Source of the DNA: Planotetraspora silvatica
GTDB taxonomy: Bacteria > Actinomycetota > Actinomycetes > Streptosporangiales > Streptosporangiaceae
Reading direction: 5' to 3'
Length of the DNA: 64,000 nt
NCBI RefSeq assembly: GCF_016863315.1
Contig: NZ_BOOQ01000007.1
Span: forward strand, 1-64,000
Shown in pieces: positions 42,318 through 50,906 of this stretch (its first letter is position 1; each line of letters begins with the position of its first letter). The notes under the pieces were generated by a model. It was given only the letters and a program-made list of their open reading frames with translations, was not told the DNA's origin and did no database searches. The position numbers and the translations under genes were made by a program.

Positions 42318-43287
42318 GCGAGCCCAGCGTGGCGAAGACCGCCGTGGGCTCGTAGCCGCAGTGCGCCATGCAGTTGGCGCACCGGGGATCGTGGCCACGG
42401 CCGTAGGAATCCCAGTCGGTTTCCTCGACCAGCTCACGATAGGTCTCGGTGTAACCGTCCGACATGAGGTAGCAGGGCCGCTGCCAGCCGAACAGCGAGT
42501 AGGACGGGATGGCCCAGGCCGTGCACGGGAAGTCGGTCCTGCCCTCGAGGAAGTCGAGGAACAACGGCGTGTGGTTGAACCGCCACCTGCGGCGGTTGCC
42601 GTCGGCGAACGCCTTGTGGAACAGCTCCCTGGTCTCGCGCACGCCGAGGAAGCAGTCCTGGTCGGGAGCCTTCTCGTAGGCGTAGCCCGGAGAGATCATC
42701 ATCTGGTCGACGTGCAGGTCGTCGTTGAGGTAGTCGAGCACGTCGACGACGGTCCGCGGGCTGTCGGTGTTGAAGAACGTCGTGTTCGTGGTGACGCGGA
42801 ACCCGCGGCGCTGGCATTCGCGCACGGCCGCGACGGCCTCGTCGAACACGCCCTCCTTGCAGACGGACGCGTCGTGCCGCTCGCGCAGCCCGTCGATGTG
42901 CACCGTCCACGCGAAGTACTCCGACGGCGTGAACTGGTCGATCTTCTTGGGGATCAGCAGTGCGTTGGTGCAGAGGTACACGTACTTCTTCCGGTCGACC
43001 AACTCCTCCACGAGCTCCCCGATCTGGGGATGCATGAGCGGCTCGCCGCCCGCGATCGACACCATGGGCGCGCCGCATTCTTCGATGGCGGCGACCGCCT
43101 GCTCGACGGGCATGCGCTGCTTGAGCACGTCGGCGGGATGCTGGATCTTGCCGCAGCCCGCGCAGGAGAGGTTGCAGGCGAACAGCGGCTCGAGCTCGAC
43201 CAGCAGCGGGAACCTCCGGCGCCCGCGCAGCTTCTGGCGCAGGATGTAGCCGCTGACGCGCAGGCTCTGACGGATTGGCATGGGCAT
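42283..43287 (-). CDS. hpnH: Adenosyl-hopene transferase HpnH (radical SAM)
   Basis: A 334-residue protein. The N-terminus MPMPIRQSLRVSGYILRQKL is characteristic of HpnH, and the radical SAM cluster motif CNLSCAGC has Cys at 38, 42 and 45. Further landmarks are the SAM-binding GGEPLMHP and a C-terminal Cys region (CANCMAHCGYEP) that can bind an additional cluster. HpnH joins a 5'-deoxyadenosyl radical to hopene (diploptene) to give adenosylhopane, the first step to C35 bacteriohopanepolyols. ATG 43287 abuts the HpnG gene end. A second ATG six bases in is equally possible. Confidence 0.94.
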   Translation of the reverse strand: MPMPIRQSLRVSGYILRQKLRGRRRFPLLVELEPLFACNLSCAGCGKIQHPADVLKQRMPVEQAVAAIEECGAPMVSIAGGEPLMHPQIGELVEELVDRKKYVYLCTNALLIPKKIDQFTPSEYFAWTVHIDGLRERHDASVCKEGVFDEAVAAVRECQRRGFRVTTNTTFFNTDSPRTVVDVLDYLNDDLHVDQMMISPGYAYEKAPDQDCFLGVRETRELFHKAFADGNRRRWRFNHTPLFLDFLEGRTDFPCTAWAIPSYSLFGWQRPCYLMSDGYTETYRELVEETDWDSYGRGHDPRCANCMAHCGYEPTAVFATLGSLKESIRALRGD

Positions 43288-44321
43288 CAGGGCCAGGCCT
43301 CCTTGGGTAGGGCGGTCGCTTCCGCGGTCGCCCGCTGCTTCTCGACCACGAGCGGGCCGAGTCCTTCAAGGGCCGTGAGGACGGCGCTCACGAGCGCGGG
43401 CGGGCCTCCTGCCAGCCGGATCGTCCGGGCGCCCGCCAGCCAGCCGAGCGCGACGTCCCCCGGCGCCCCGACGGCGTGCAGGCCACCGGGCTCGTGCGCG
43501 TCGGATCGCAGGGGGTGCGGAGGCCTGGCGTCCGGCCTGACCAGGAGCGTCAGGTCGGGCGTGGGACGTGTGCCGGGGTCGCCTTCCATGTCGCCCGTGG
43601 GAGCGCCGAGGAGCACCCGGCGCGTGCCGGTCGCGGCGGCCCAGCGCGCCAGGACGGGGCCGAGCCGCGTCAGGACGCGGCGGGCGGCCAGGCCGTGGGC
43701 GATGGTCGCGGGGCGGAGCAGGGGCCGGGAGGGGGTGTCGACGACCACCCGCACCACCGCGAACGGCAGCCCGGCGCGAGCGGCGGCGACCGGCCCGCTC
43801 TCCATGTCGGCCGCGCGCGCCGGCTCACCTTCCGCGTGATTCGTGTGTGCGCGCTCACCTTCCGCGTGATTTGCGTGGTCCGCGTGCTCTGTCTCCTGTG
43901 TGCCGGCCGGCCGGCCCTGCGTGCGTTCGGCGGCCGCCGCCGGCATGCCTTCGCGGGCCGCCCTCCGGCGTGCCCCGCCGGTGACGACACGGCGCGTCGT
44001 GACGACAGGCCCGGTCTGTACGGCCAGGCCCGCGCGGGCCAGATCACCGGCGATGAGCGGAGCGGAAGGACAGGGCCAGACCTGTCCGTCGTACCGGACC
44101 TCGCTGGCCACGAGCACCTCACCCGGGCTCAGCCCGTCGTCGAGGGCGCCCGCGAAGCCGGTGAGGGCCAGCGGGACGCCGGGCGGCAGCCCCGCTGCGG
44201 CGCGCGCCGCGCGCCGGGGTCCCATCCCGAGCCTGATCACCTCGTCGTGGCCGGGAGGGAGGCCGCGGCGGACCGCCCGGGCCTCGATCCCCAGCGCGAC
44301 GCAGATGAGCGGTCCGGTCAT
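43287..44321 (-). CDS. hpnG: Adenosylhopane nucleosidase HpnG with insertion and IspH-like C-terminal remnant
   Basis: ATG 44321 overlaps the shc stop by ATGA. Residues 1-115 and 170-225 form a nucleoside-phosphorylase-like fold: LALTGFAGALDDGLSPGEVLVAS, and ADMESGPVAAA near 171 in place of the family MEMA/DMES element. HpnG removes adenine from adenosylhopane. Between them lies an insertion (about 118-168) with a repeated NHAEGE unit, and residues 228-344 are foreign to HpnG: RRVLLGAPTGDMEGDPG, PGDVALGWLAGARTIRLAGG and LVVEK...ALPKE align by eye with the C-terminal parts of IspH, but without its Cys ligands. At 344 residues it is far longer than usual (about 210-240). Confidence 0.8.
   Translation of the reverse strand: MTGPLICVALGIEARAVRRGLPPGHDEVIRLGMGPRRAARAAAGLPPGVPLALTGFAGALDDGLSPGEVLVASEVRYDGQVWPCPSAPLIAGDLARAGLAVQTGPVVTTRRVVTGGARRRAAREGMPAAAAERTQGRPAGTQETEHADHANHAEGERAHTNHAEGEPARAADMESGPVAAARAGLPFAVVRVVVDTPSRPLLRPATIAHGLAARRVLTRLGPVLARWAAATGTRRVLLGAPTGDMEGDPGTRPTPDLTLLVRPDARPPHPLRSDAHEPGGLHAVGAPGDVALGWLAGARTIRLAGGPPALVSAVLTALEGLGPLVVEKQRATAEATALPKEAWP
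43823..43871. repeat. 19-bp direct repeat at 30-bp spacing inside hpnG
   Basis: The 19 bases at 43823-43841 recur exactly at 43853-43871. In the gene frame they encode the NHAEGE repeats of the HpnG insertion. Confidence 0.85.
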
Positions 44322-46369
44322 GTGGACGTCACCCGGATCACCCGGAGGCGGTCGCCGTCCTGGTCGCCGTTCCCGTCGCCGTCCCGCTCCTGGTCCCGGT
44401 CGCCGTCCCGCTCGCCGTCCTCGCCGTTCCCCCCTGGGTCCCGCTCGTGGTCCTGGGCGCCGTCCCAGCCGTCGTACCGGTCGTCCCGGTCGTCCCGGAG
44501 ACGCAGGTAGCGCCCGAGCGCGCTGATCGGGAAGACGAGCCGATAGAGGTGGTAGTTGATGTAGAAGTCGCCGGGGAAGCCGGTCCCGGTGAAGAAGTCC
44601 TCGTCCCAGGTGCCGTCGGGGCGCTGCTGCTCGACGAGCCAGCGGACGCCCCTCTCCACGGCTCCGTCCGGATCACCGGCCGGCCGGTCGGCGGCCAGCA
44701 GCCCGATCAGGGCCCAGGCCGTCTGGGAGGGCGTCGACGTGCCGCGCCCGATCCAGGCGGGGTCGTCGTAGGAGCGCAGGTCCTCACCCCATCCGCCGTC
44801 GCCGTTCTGGTGCCGTTCCAGCCAGGCCACGGCCCTCCGCACGCAGGCCGCGTCCCGCCGTACGCCGGCGGCGATGAGGGCGGGCAGCACGGCGCCGGTG
44901 CCGTACACATGGTTGGCGCCCCAGCGGCCGAACCACGATCCGTCCGGTTCCTGCGCCTTCAGCAACCACAGGACGGCACGGCGGGCGACGGCCGACCTCG
45001 CCTGGCCCTCCGCCGCCAGCGCCTCCACGACATGGGCCGTGACGTCGGCGGTCGGCGGATCGATGACGGCGCCGAAGTCGCAGAAGGGCAGCCTCTTGCA
45101 CAGCTCCCGGGTGTTGTCAGCGTCGAAGGCGGCGAACCCGCCGTCCCTGGACGCCATGCCCGTCATCCAGCGCATGCCCCTGTCGACGGCCGGGCGCGTG
45201 TTCTGATGGGGCACCCGCCTGAGCGCGAGGATGACCTCGGCCGTGTCGTCGATGTCCGGGTAACCGTCGTTGTCGAACTCGAACGCCCAGCCGCCCGGCG
45301 CCAGCGACGGCCGCCGCACCGCCCAGTCGCCGGGGCCTTTGACCTCCTCGGCGAGCAGCCAGTCCGCGCCACGCGCCACGGCGGGATGGTCACCGGGCAG
45401 TCCCGCGTCGAGCAGGGCGTTCATCGCGAGCGCGGTGTCCCACACCGGAGACTGGCAGGCCTCAAGCCTGCGGCCGGTCTCGTCGCGGATCGTGAACCGG
45501 TCGAGCCCCGTGAGGCCCTTCGTCATCACCGGGTGGTCGAGCCGGTAGCCGCACAGGTCGAGCGCCATCAGCGAGTAGACCCAGGGTGGCTGGATGCCGC
45601 CCCATGACCCGTCGAGCTCCTGCCTCGCCACGATCCAGTCGGCGGCGCGGCGGATGGCCGCGTGGCGCAGGCCGGGGATCGGCCGCCGCTGGTAGCGGTG
45701 GAGGACCCCGTCGAGAGCGGTGAACGCGGCGTCCCAACCGCCACGGGGCCGCCGAGGCGCACGACGGCCGGTGCGCAACTCGGCGAGGTCGACGGGGAGC
45801 GGCCGCACCGGGCGACGCGCGCTCACGATCGTCAGCGGCACGATGGTCTGCCTGGCCCAGCACGCCCAGTCGTAGACGTTGAGGGGGAACCACGAGGGCA
45901 GGAAGATCATCTCTGGGGGCAGGACCGGCAGGTCGTCCCATGGCCACTGCCCGGCCGTCGCCAGCCAGATGCGGGTGAAGACCCTGCTGGCCTCGATCCC
46001 GCCCGCCTGCCGTACGAACTCGGCGGCGGCCTTCATGTGCCGCGCGTCGGCGGGGTCGCCCGCGAGGCGCAGGGCGGTGTACGCCTCGATGGTGGTGGAC
46101 AGGTCGCCGGGTCCGCCGTGGAAGTTGGCCCACGTTCCGTCGTCCCGCTGCTGGGACCGGATCCAGCGGGCCGCCTCGGACGTCTCCTCCTCCGTGCGGA
46201 TGCCCAGGAAGTGGCGCAGCAGCAGGTCCTCGGCGTCCATGGTCACGTTCGTCTGAAGCTCGCCCTTCCACCATCCTTCCGGTGCCTGGAGGCCGAGCAG
46301 GTGGTCGCAGGCCGCGTCGAGGGCGCGTTCGACGCCGGACGCGGGCGGTGCGGCGGGAGCCGTGGTCAT
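44318..46369 (-). CDS. shc: Squalene-hopene cyclase
   Basis: ATG 46369 behind AAGGAG gives 683 residues. The family catalytic motif DIDDTA (D372, D374, D375), the repeated QW motifs (QQRDDGTWANF, QEPDGSWFGRWG, QQRPDGTWDEDFF, among others) and the aromatic C-terminus FYINYHLYRLVFP identify it as the membrane-associated cyclase that folds squalene into hopene and hopanol. The last 55-60 residues are an Asp/Arg/Gly-rich low-complexity tail not seen in usual cyclases. Its start lies about 20 bp from the left end of an IS element, which separates it from the other hopanoid genes upstream. Confidence 0.95.
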   Translation of the reverse strand: MTTAPAAPPASGVERALDAACDHLLGLQAPEGWWKGELQTNVTMDAEDLLLRHFLGIRTEEETSEAARWIRSQQRDDGTWANFHGGPGDLSTTIEAYTALRLAGDPADARHMKAAAEFVRQAGGIEASRVFTRIWLATAGQWPWDDLPVLPPEMIFLPSWFPLNVYDWACWARQTIVPLTIVSARRPVRPLPVDLAELRTGRRAPRRPRGGWDAAFTALDGVLHRYQRRPIPGLRHAAIRRAADWIVARQELDGSWGGIQPPWVYSLMALDLCGYRLDHPVMTKGLTGLDRFTIRDETGRRLEACQSPVWDTALAMNALLDAGLPGDHPAVARGADWLLAEEVKGPGDWAVRRPSLAPGGWAFEFDNDGYPDIDDTAEVILALRRVPHQNTRPAVDRGMRWMTGMASRDGGFAAFDADNTRELCKRLPFCDFGAVIDPPTADVTAHVVEALAAEGQARSAVARRAVLWLLKAQEPDGSWFGRWGANHVYGTGAVLPALIAAGVRRDAACVRRAVAWLERHQNGDGGWGEDLRSYDDPAWIGRGTSTPSQTAWALIGLLAADRPAGDPDGAVERGVRWLVEQQRPDGTWDEDFFTGTGFPGDFYINYHLYRLVFPISALGRYLRLRDDRDDRYDGWDGAQDHERDPGGNGEDGERDGDRDQERDGDGNGDQDGDRLRVIRVTST

Positions 46370-46391
46370 CAAGTCTCCTTGAGTGTGGAGA

Positions 46392-46411
46392 CCCCTGCCT
46401 TCAGGCTGGGG
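46392..46411. repeat. Left-end subterminal hairpin of the IS element
   Basis: CCCCTGCC and GGCTGGGG pair around TTCA with one T-T mismatch. The right-end hairpin has the same loop and flanking bases. Confidence 0.75.
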
Positions 46412-46491
46412 AGGAAACGCGGCGCGGTGCCGCACGGAATAATCTCGAACACGCGTTCAGTATTGCCTGGTCGTGGCTTAGGGTGTTGGGC

Positions 46492-47598
46492 ATGTCGCAG
46501 ATCGTGAAGCGGGCGTTCAAGTTCCGCTTCTACCCGACCCCGGAGCAGGCTGACGAGCTTGCCCGGACGTTCGGCTGCGTCCGCCTCGTCTACAACAAGG
46601 CACTTGAAGAGCGGACCCGCGCCTACAGGGTGGAGGGCCGCAGGGTCTCCTACGTGCAGTCGTCGGCCGCGCTGACCGAATGGAAGCGTTCGCGGGAGCT
46701 GGCGTTCCTCAACGAGGTGTCCAGCGTTCCGCTTCAGCAGGCGCTGCGTCATCTGCAGGCGGCGTTCGCGAACTTCTTCGCCAAGCGGGCCAGGTATCCG
46801 GCGTTCAAGTCGCGTAAGAAGTCCCGGCTGAGCGCCGAATACACCCGCAGCGCGTTCCGCTGGCGGGACGGGCGGTTGTGGTTGGCGAAGATGGACGGCC
46901 CGCTGAACATTGTGTGGTCGCGTCAGCTGCCTGAAGGTGCGGAGCCGTCCACGGTAACGGTGTCGAAGGATGCGGCCGGACGCTGGTTCGTGTCCATCCT
47001 GTGTGAGGACCGGATTCGGCCGCTCGACCCGACGGCGAACAGGGTCGGTGTGGACGCGGGGGTTACCGCATTGGTCACCTTGTCCACCGGGGAGAAGGTG
47101 GCCAACCCTCGGCATGAGCGGGCCGACCGGCGCACGCTGGCCAAGGCCCAGCGGGCACTCGCCCGTAAGGCCAAGGGATCGAACAACCGGGCCAAAGCCC
47201 GGCTCAAGGTCGCGAAGGTGTACGCGCGGATCGCCGACCGTCGCCGCGACTTCCTGCACAAGCGGACCACTCGGCTCGTCCGTGAGAACCAAACGGTCGT
47301 GATCGAGGACCTCACCGTGCGCAACATGGTGAAGAACCGCACGCTGGCCCGCGCCATCTCGGACGCCTCCTGGCGGGAACTGCGGTCCCTGCTGGAGTAC
47401 AAAACCGCCTGGTACGGGCGGGAACTGGTCGTGATCGACCGGTGGTTCCCCAGCTCGAAACTGTGCTCGGCGTGCGGCACCCTGCAAGACAGGATGCCGT
47501 TGAACGTCCGGGAGTGGGTGTGCGCCTGTGGCGCGGTTCACGACCGGGACGTCAACGCAGCGATCAACATCCTCGCCGCCGGGCTGGTGGAGAGGTGA
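46492..47598 (+). CDS. tnpB: TnpB RNA-guided nuclease-like protein of IS605-type element
   Basis: ATG 46492 gives 368 residues, full length for TnpB; the frame upstream to 46282 is a shadow of shc. The N-terminus KRAFKFRFYPTPEQADELAR is typical. The RuvC-like nuclease residues are intact by eye: D188 in GVDAGV, E272 in VVIEDLTV, and D353 in HDRDVNAA. The zinc-finger cysteines are present as CSACG and CACG. TnpB proteins cut DNA with a guide RNA transcribed from the right end of the element and help keep the element in place. No frameshift is visible, so it may be active. Confidence 0.92.
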   Translation: MSQIVKRAFKFRFYPTPEQADELARTFGCVRLVYNKALEERTRAYRVEGRRVSYVQSSAALTEWKRSRELAFLNEVSSVPLQQALRHLQAAFANFFAKRARYPAFKSRKKSRLSAEYTRSAFRWRDGRLWLAKMDGPLNIVWSRQLPEGAEPSTVTVSKDAAGRWFVSILCEDRIRPLDPTANRVGVDAGVTALVTLSTGEKVANPRHERADRRTLAKAQRALARKAKGSNNRAKARLKVAKVYARIADRRRDFLHKRTTRLVRENQTVVIEDLTVRNMVKNRTLARAISDASWRELRSLLEYKTAWYGRELVVIDRWFPSSKLCSACGTLQDRMPLNVREWVCACGAVHDRDVNAAINILAAGLVER

Positions 47599-47714
47599 AA
47601 CGCCTGTGGAGCTGGTGTAAGACCTCAACGGAAACCTCCCGGCGGGCGACTGGCGATGAAGCAGGAACTCCCACGGGCGACCGTGGGAATCCCCTCCCTT
47701 CAGGGAGGGGAGAA
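47480..47714 (+). ncRNA. Predicted omega RNA (reRNA) region of the TnpB element
   Basis: In this group the guide RNA is made from the end of tnpB through the right end. Two perfect hairpins close the region: CCCACGG-GCGA-CCGTGGG (47670-47687) and CCCCTCCC-TTCA-GGGAGGGG (47691-47710). The guide would start right after the element, around 47711-47735. The 5' limit is a guess from the family. Confidence 0.45.
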
Positions 47715-47721
47715 GGTCAAG

Positions 47722-48735
47722 TCAGTGATCCCTGGACGTGATGAAGTGGGCGATGTCGAGGAACTCCGCGCGGACGGCCGCGGGCATGTCCGCCTGCGCG
47801 AGGTGGCGCTCGGCGGCGTCGAGCCGGTGTTTGGCCTCGGTCTCCGCCCAGTCCCGGCCGCCCGCCTCGTCGACGAGCCGCGCGGCCTCGCCGAGGTCGG
47901 TCTCCGTGAGCGGTCCTGGCCTGGCGAGCAGGGCCGCGAGCGCGTCGCCCGCCGGGGTGCCGCTGGTCAAGGCGGCCACGACGGGCAGGGTTTTCTTGCG
48001 GCTGCGCAGATCGGACAGGACCGGCTTCCCCGTCGTCTCCGGGCTGCCCCAGATGCCGAGCAGGTCGTCGACGAGCTGGAACGCCAGTCCCGTCTCCGCC
48101 CCGAAGGACGCGAGGGCCGACACGAGCCGGTCCGGCGCGCCCGCCGCGATCGCGCCGATCGAGCAGGCGCACGCGAGCAGCGAGGCGGTCTTGTCCGTGG
48201 ACATCCGCCGGCACTCCTCCAGGCTCACGTCGTCCCGCCGTTCGAAGTCCAGGTCGAGCGCCTGGCCGGCGATCAGCCGCCGGGTGGCCGCGAGCAGGCG
48301 GACGGCGGCTCGCGTCCGCGCCGGATCCGTCTCGCCGAGGATGAGCTCGTTGGCCAGCGCGAGCAGGGCGTCCCCCGCGAGGAGCGCCGCCGATTCGCCG
48401 AACACGGTCCACGCCGCGGGGCGGTGCCTCCGAGTCGGGTCGCGGTCCATGACGTCGTCGTGGAGCAGGGAGAACGCGTGCACGAGCTCGACCGCGGCGG
48501 CGACCGGCAGGCAGCGCTCCCCGCCGCCGCCCGCCGCGCGCGCGGACAGCACGGCCAGGGCCGGCCGCAGGGCCTTGCCGCCGCCCTCGGTGCGCCGCCC
48601 CGAGGCGTCCGTCCACCCCAGGTGGTAGGCGGCGACGCGGGCCGACAGCGGGTCGAGGCGGGCGACGGCGTCGCGCAGCACGGGCTCGACCAGCTCGCGT
48701 GCCTCCGACACCGACGGCGGGGTCACTCCTGTCAT
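47722..48735 (-). CDS. Polyprenyl (farnesyl-type) diphosphate synthase of the hopanoid cluster
   Basis: ATG 48735 overlaps the hpnE stop by ATGA, giving 337 residues. The first Asp-rich motif is LLHDDVMDRDPTRRHRP, the second LVDDLLGIWG, where the usual final Asp is replaced by Gly, as in several actinobacterial relatives. GKALRPAL and the KTASLLACA helix are further landmarks. It extends DMAPP with IPP, most probably to farnesyl diphosphate for the squalene steps encoded next to it. Its stop lies about 10 bp from the right end of the IS element. Confidence 0.9.
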   Translation of the reverse strand: MTGVTPPSVSEARELVEPVLRDAVARLDPLSARVAAYHLGWTDASGRRTEGGGKALRPALAVLSARAAGGGGERCLPVAAAVELVHAFSLLHDDVMDRDPTRRHRPAAWTVFGESAALLAGDALLALANELILGETDPARTRAAVRLLAATRRLIAGQALDLDFERRDDVSLEECRRMSTDKTASLLACACSIGAIAAGAPDRLVSALASFGAETGLAFQLVDDLLGIWGSPETTGKPVLSDLRSRKKTLPVVAALTSGTPAGDALAALLARPGPLTETDLGEAARLVDEAGGRDWAETEAKHRLDAAERHLAQADMPAAVRAEFLDIAHFITSRDH

Positions 48736-50057
48736 GGCCTCGCCTCTTTCAGGTGGCGTCTGGCGAGGCCGGCGGCGGTGAGTCCGCTCCGCACGGCGCC
48801 CTCCATCGTGTCGGGCCAGCCCGTGGCGGTCCACGCGCCGGCGAGATACAGCCCGGGCAGCAGGGTGGCCGCCCGCGGCCGGAGCGCGCCGCTGCCCGGG
48901 CTCTGGCGGAAGGTGGCACGCCGTTCCCTGGTGACGAAGAAATCCTTGATCCTGGCCTCGCGCGCCTGGGGGAGCAGCCGCTCGACCTCCGGGACGAACG
49001 CGGCGCGCACCTCGGCGGTCGAGGCGTCGATCCACCGGCGGGCGGCCGAGACGGAGATCGTCAGATACTGCCCCTCACGGACTCCTCCGGCTCGCGTCTT
49101 GTCGAAGAACCACTGCACCGGTGAGCCGGTCACCGCGGCGAACGGCAGGTCGGTGACGCGCCTGTCGTAGACGATGTGGACGTTGACGATCGGGCTGGAG
49201 TCCAGTGCGCTCCACCGGTCCCGGTCGGGTGCCGCCTCGACGGGGACGAGTTTCGCGGCCTGCTCGTGCGGCGTCGCGACGATGACGGCGGACACCTCGA
49301 TCCTGGCGCCGTTCACGACGATGGTGGGCCCCGGTTCGATCGCCTCGACCTTCGCCGACAGCCGTACCTCGCCGCCACCGCGCTCGATCGCAGACCTCGC
49401 GGCCGTCCCGTGGAGCTCCCGGAGCGGGATGGCGGGGATGCCGATGTCGGCGGCGTCGGCCCGGCCGAGCAGCGCGGTCTGGAAGACCATCGCCGCGGGG
49501 CCCAGCGCGGCGTCCTCCGTGTGCATGTTGAGCGCGGCCACGGTGAACAGGTCCCAGAGGTCGCGCCTAGCGGCGTCGCCCTGCCCGTGCGCGGCCAGCC
49601 AACTCCCGAGGTCGGTCCGGTCGAGACGCGGATCGGCGGGGTCGAGCCTGCGCAGGGCGAGCGAGCCGCGCATCGCGCGCAGCCGGTCCGCCGGGGCGAG
49701 CAGCGAGTACGTCGCGAGAGCGGGCAGCAGGTGGAACGGCCCGGGCAGGGCCGAGCGGCGCAGCCGCCCCGCTCGCCCCTCGGGCGTCAGCACCCGCACG
49801 TCGAACCGGTCCTGGATGTGCACGCTCCCGCCATGTCCCAGCCGGTCGAGCAGCCCGCGGTAGGCCGTGCAACAGCGGAGGAAGACGTGCTGGCCGTTGT
49901 CGGCGAGCAGGCCGCCCCGCTCGAACGAATGCGTCGCCCCACCGAGCCGGGGGCGTGCCTCGAAGAGGGTCAGCGGGATCCCGGCCTTCGACAGGGCGAC
50001 GGCCGCGGCGATGCCCGCGAGCCCGCCGCCGACGATCGCGACCCGTGCGCCGGTCAC
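48732..50057 (-). CDS. hpnE: Hydroxysqualene dehydroxylase HpnE
   Basis: GTG 50057 overlaps the hpnD stop by GTGA, giving 441 residues; the upstream open frame is a shadow of hpnD. The N-terminus VAIVGGGLAGIAAAVALSKAG is the FAD-binding fold, and the family end motif is LYLAGAWTATGWPDTMEGAV, characteristic of HpnE. Together with HpnC and HpnD it converts farnesyl diphosphate to squalene; HpnE reduces hydroxysqualene in the last step. Confidence 0.93.
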   Translation of the reverse strand: MTGARVAIVGGGLAGIAAAVALSKAGIPLTLFEARPRLGGATHSFERGGLLADNGQHVFLRCCTAYRGLLDRLGHGGSVHIQDRFDVRVLTPEGRAGRLRRSALPGPFHLLPALATYSLLAPADRLRAMRGSLALRRLDPADPRLDRTDLGSWLAAHGQGDAARRDLWDLFTVAALNMHTEDAALGPAAMVFQTALLGRADAADIGIPAIPLRELHGTAARSAIERGGGEVRLSAKVEAIEPGPTIVVNGARIEVSAVIVATPHEQAAKLVPVEAAPDRDRWSALDSSPIVNVHIVYDRRVTDLPFAAVTGSPVQWFFDKTRAGGVREGQYLTISVSAARRWIDASTAEVRAAFVPEVERLLPQAREARIKDFFVTRERRATFRQSPGSGALRPRAATLLPGLYLAGAWTATGWPDTMEGAVRSGLTAAGLARRHLKEARP

Positions 50058-50902
50058 CGGCCGGCCCCGGCGACGGCGCGTGCCGCGACCATCGCCTTCA
50101 TCCACGGAGCGAGGGACAGCCGCCGGGACAACGCGCCGGCCGGGTCCGCCGCGATGCGGCCGAGCAGCCGGCGGTAGATGCCCGCCATCGCCGCGGTGCA
50201 GGCCGCGCTGCGCCGGTCGAGAAGGGGCACCAGGCGCATCCCGTCGTCGTACCAGCCGAGCGCGCGATGGGCCTCGAAGCGCACCAGGTTCGCCAGCCGT
50301 TCCGGTGGATCGGTGAACCGGCCCGCGTGGTCGACGCCGAGCGTGCACCCGAACCGGTCGAGGTCCTCGGCGGGCAGGTAGACGCGCCCGGCGAGCCGGT
50401 CCTCCGACAGGTCGCGCAGGATGTTCGTCAGCTGGAGCGCCACCCCGAGCGCATCCGCCAGCTTGGGTGCGGCGGGCTCCTCGGATCCGAAGATGCCGAG
50501 TGACAGCCGGCCGATCGATCCGGCGACGTGCCTGCAGTACGTCAGCAGGTCGTCGAAGCGTTCGTAGGTCGCGCCCCGGACGTCGGCGGCGCAGCCGTCG
50601 ATGAGCTCGTGGAACGCGGGGAGCGGGATGGGGTAGCGGCCTGCCGCGTCGTGCAGCGCCACGAGGACGGGGTCGTCGGACGCCGTCGCCCTGAGGGCGG
50701 CCCGCGCGGCGGTCAGAGCCGTCAGCCGCTGGTCCACGGGTCCCGTGCTGTCGCCGATGTCGTCGATCCGGCGCGCGAACGCGTACACGGCGCTGAGCGC
50801 GCGCCGTTTCTGCGGCGGCAGCAGCAGGATGCCGTAGGCGAAGTTCTGTGCCCTGGCCCGGACGATCTGCTCGCACTGCCGATAGGCGTCGGACGGGTCC
50901 AC
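50054..50902 (-). CDS. hpnD: Presqualene diphosphate synthase HpnD
   Basis: A 282-residue all-helical squalene/phytoene-synthase-family protein. The first Asp-rich motif is ARRIDDIGD, the second LTNILRDLSEDRLAGRVYLP, and AQNFAYGILLLPPQKRRAL is the expected start of HpnD. It condenses two farnesyl diphosphates to presqualene diphosphate. The gene sits between hpnC (4 bp apart) and hpnE (overlap) in the same operon. Confidence 0.94.
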   Translation of the reverse strand: MDPSDAYRQCEQIVRARAQNFAYGILLLPPQKRRALSAVYAFARRIDDIGDSTGPVDQRLTALTAARAALRATASDDPVLVALHDAAGRYPIPLPAFHELIDGCAADVRGATYERFDDLLTYCRHVAGSIGRLSLGIFGSEEPAAPKLADALGVALQLTNILRDLSEDRLAGRVYLPAEDLDRFGCTLGVDHAGRFTDPPERLANLVRFEAHRALGWYDDGMRLVPLLDRRSAACTAAMAGIYRRLLGRIAADPAGALSRRLSLAPWMKAMVAARAVAGAGR

Positions 50903-50906
50903 CGGC

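Larger units (their letters stand above)
46384..47714 (+). mobile_element. IS200/IS605-group insertion sequence with tnpB only (IS1341-type)
   Basis: A single TnpB gene is flanked by the subterminal hairpins usual for this group: CCCCTGCC-TTCA-GGCTGGGG at the left (46392-46411) and CCCCTCCC-TTCA-GGGAGGGG at the right (47691-47710), with the same loop. There is no Y1 transposase, so it moves only with outside help. It sits between the polyprenyl synthase and shc genes of the hopanoid cluster, and would interrupt an operon reading on the minus strand. Exact ends cannot be fixed; TTGAG at 46379-46383 could be the left target site. Confidence 0.8.
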
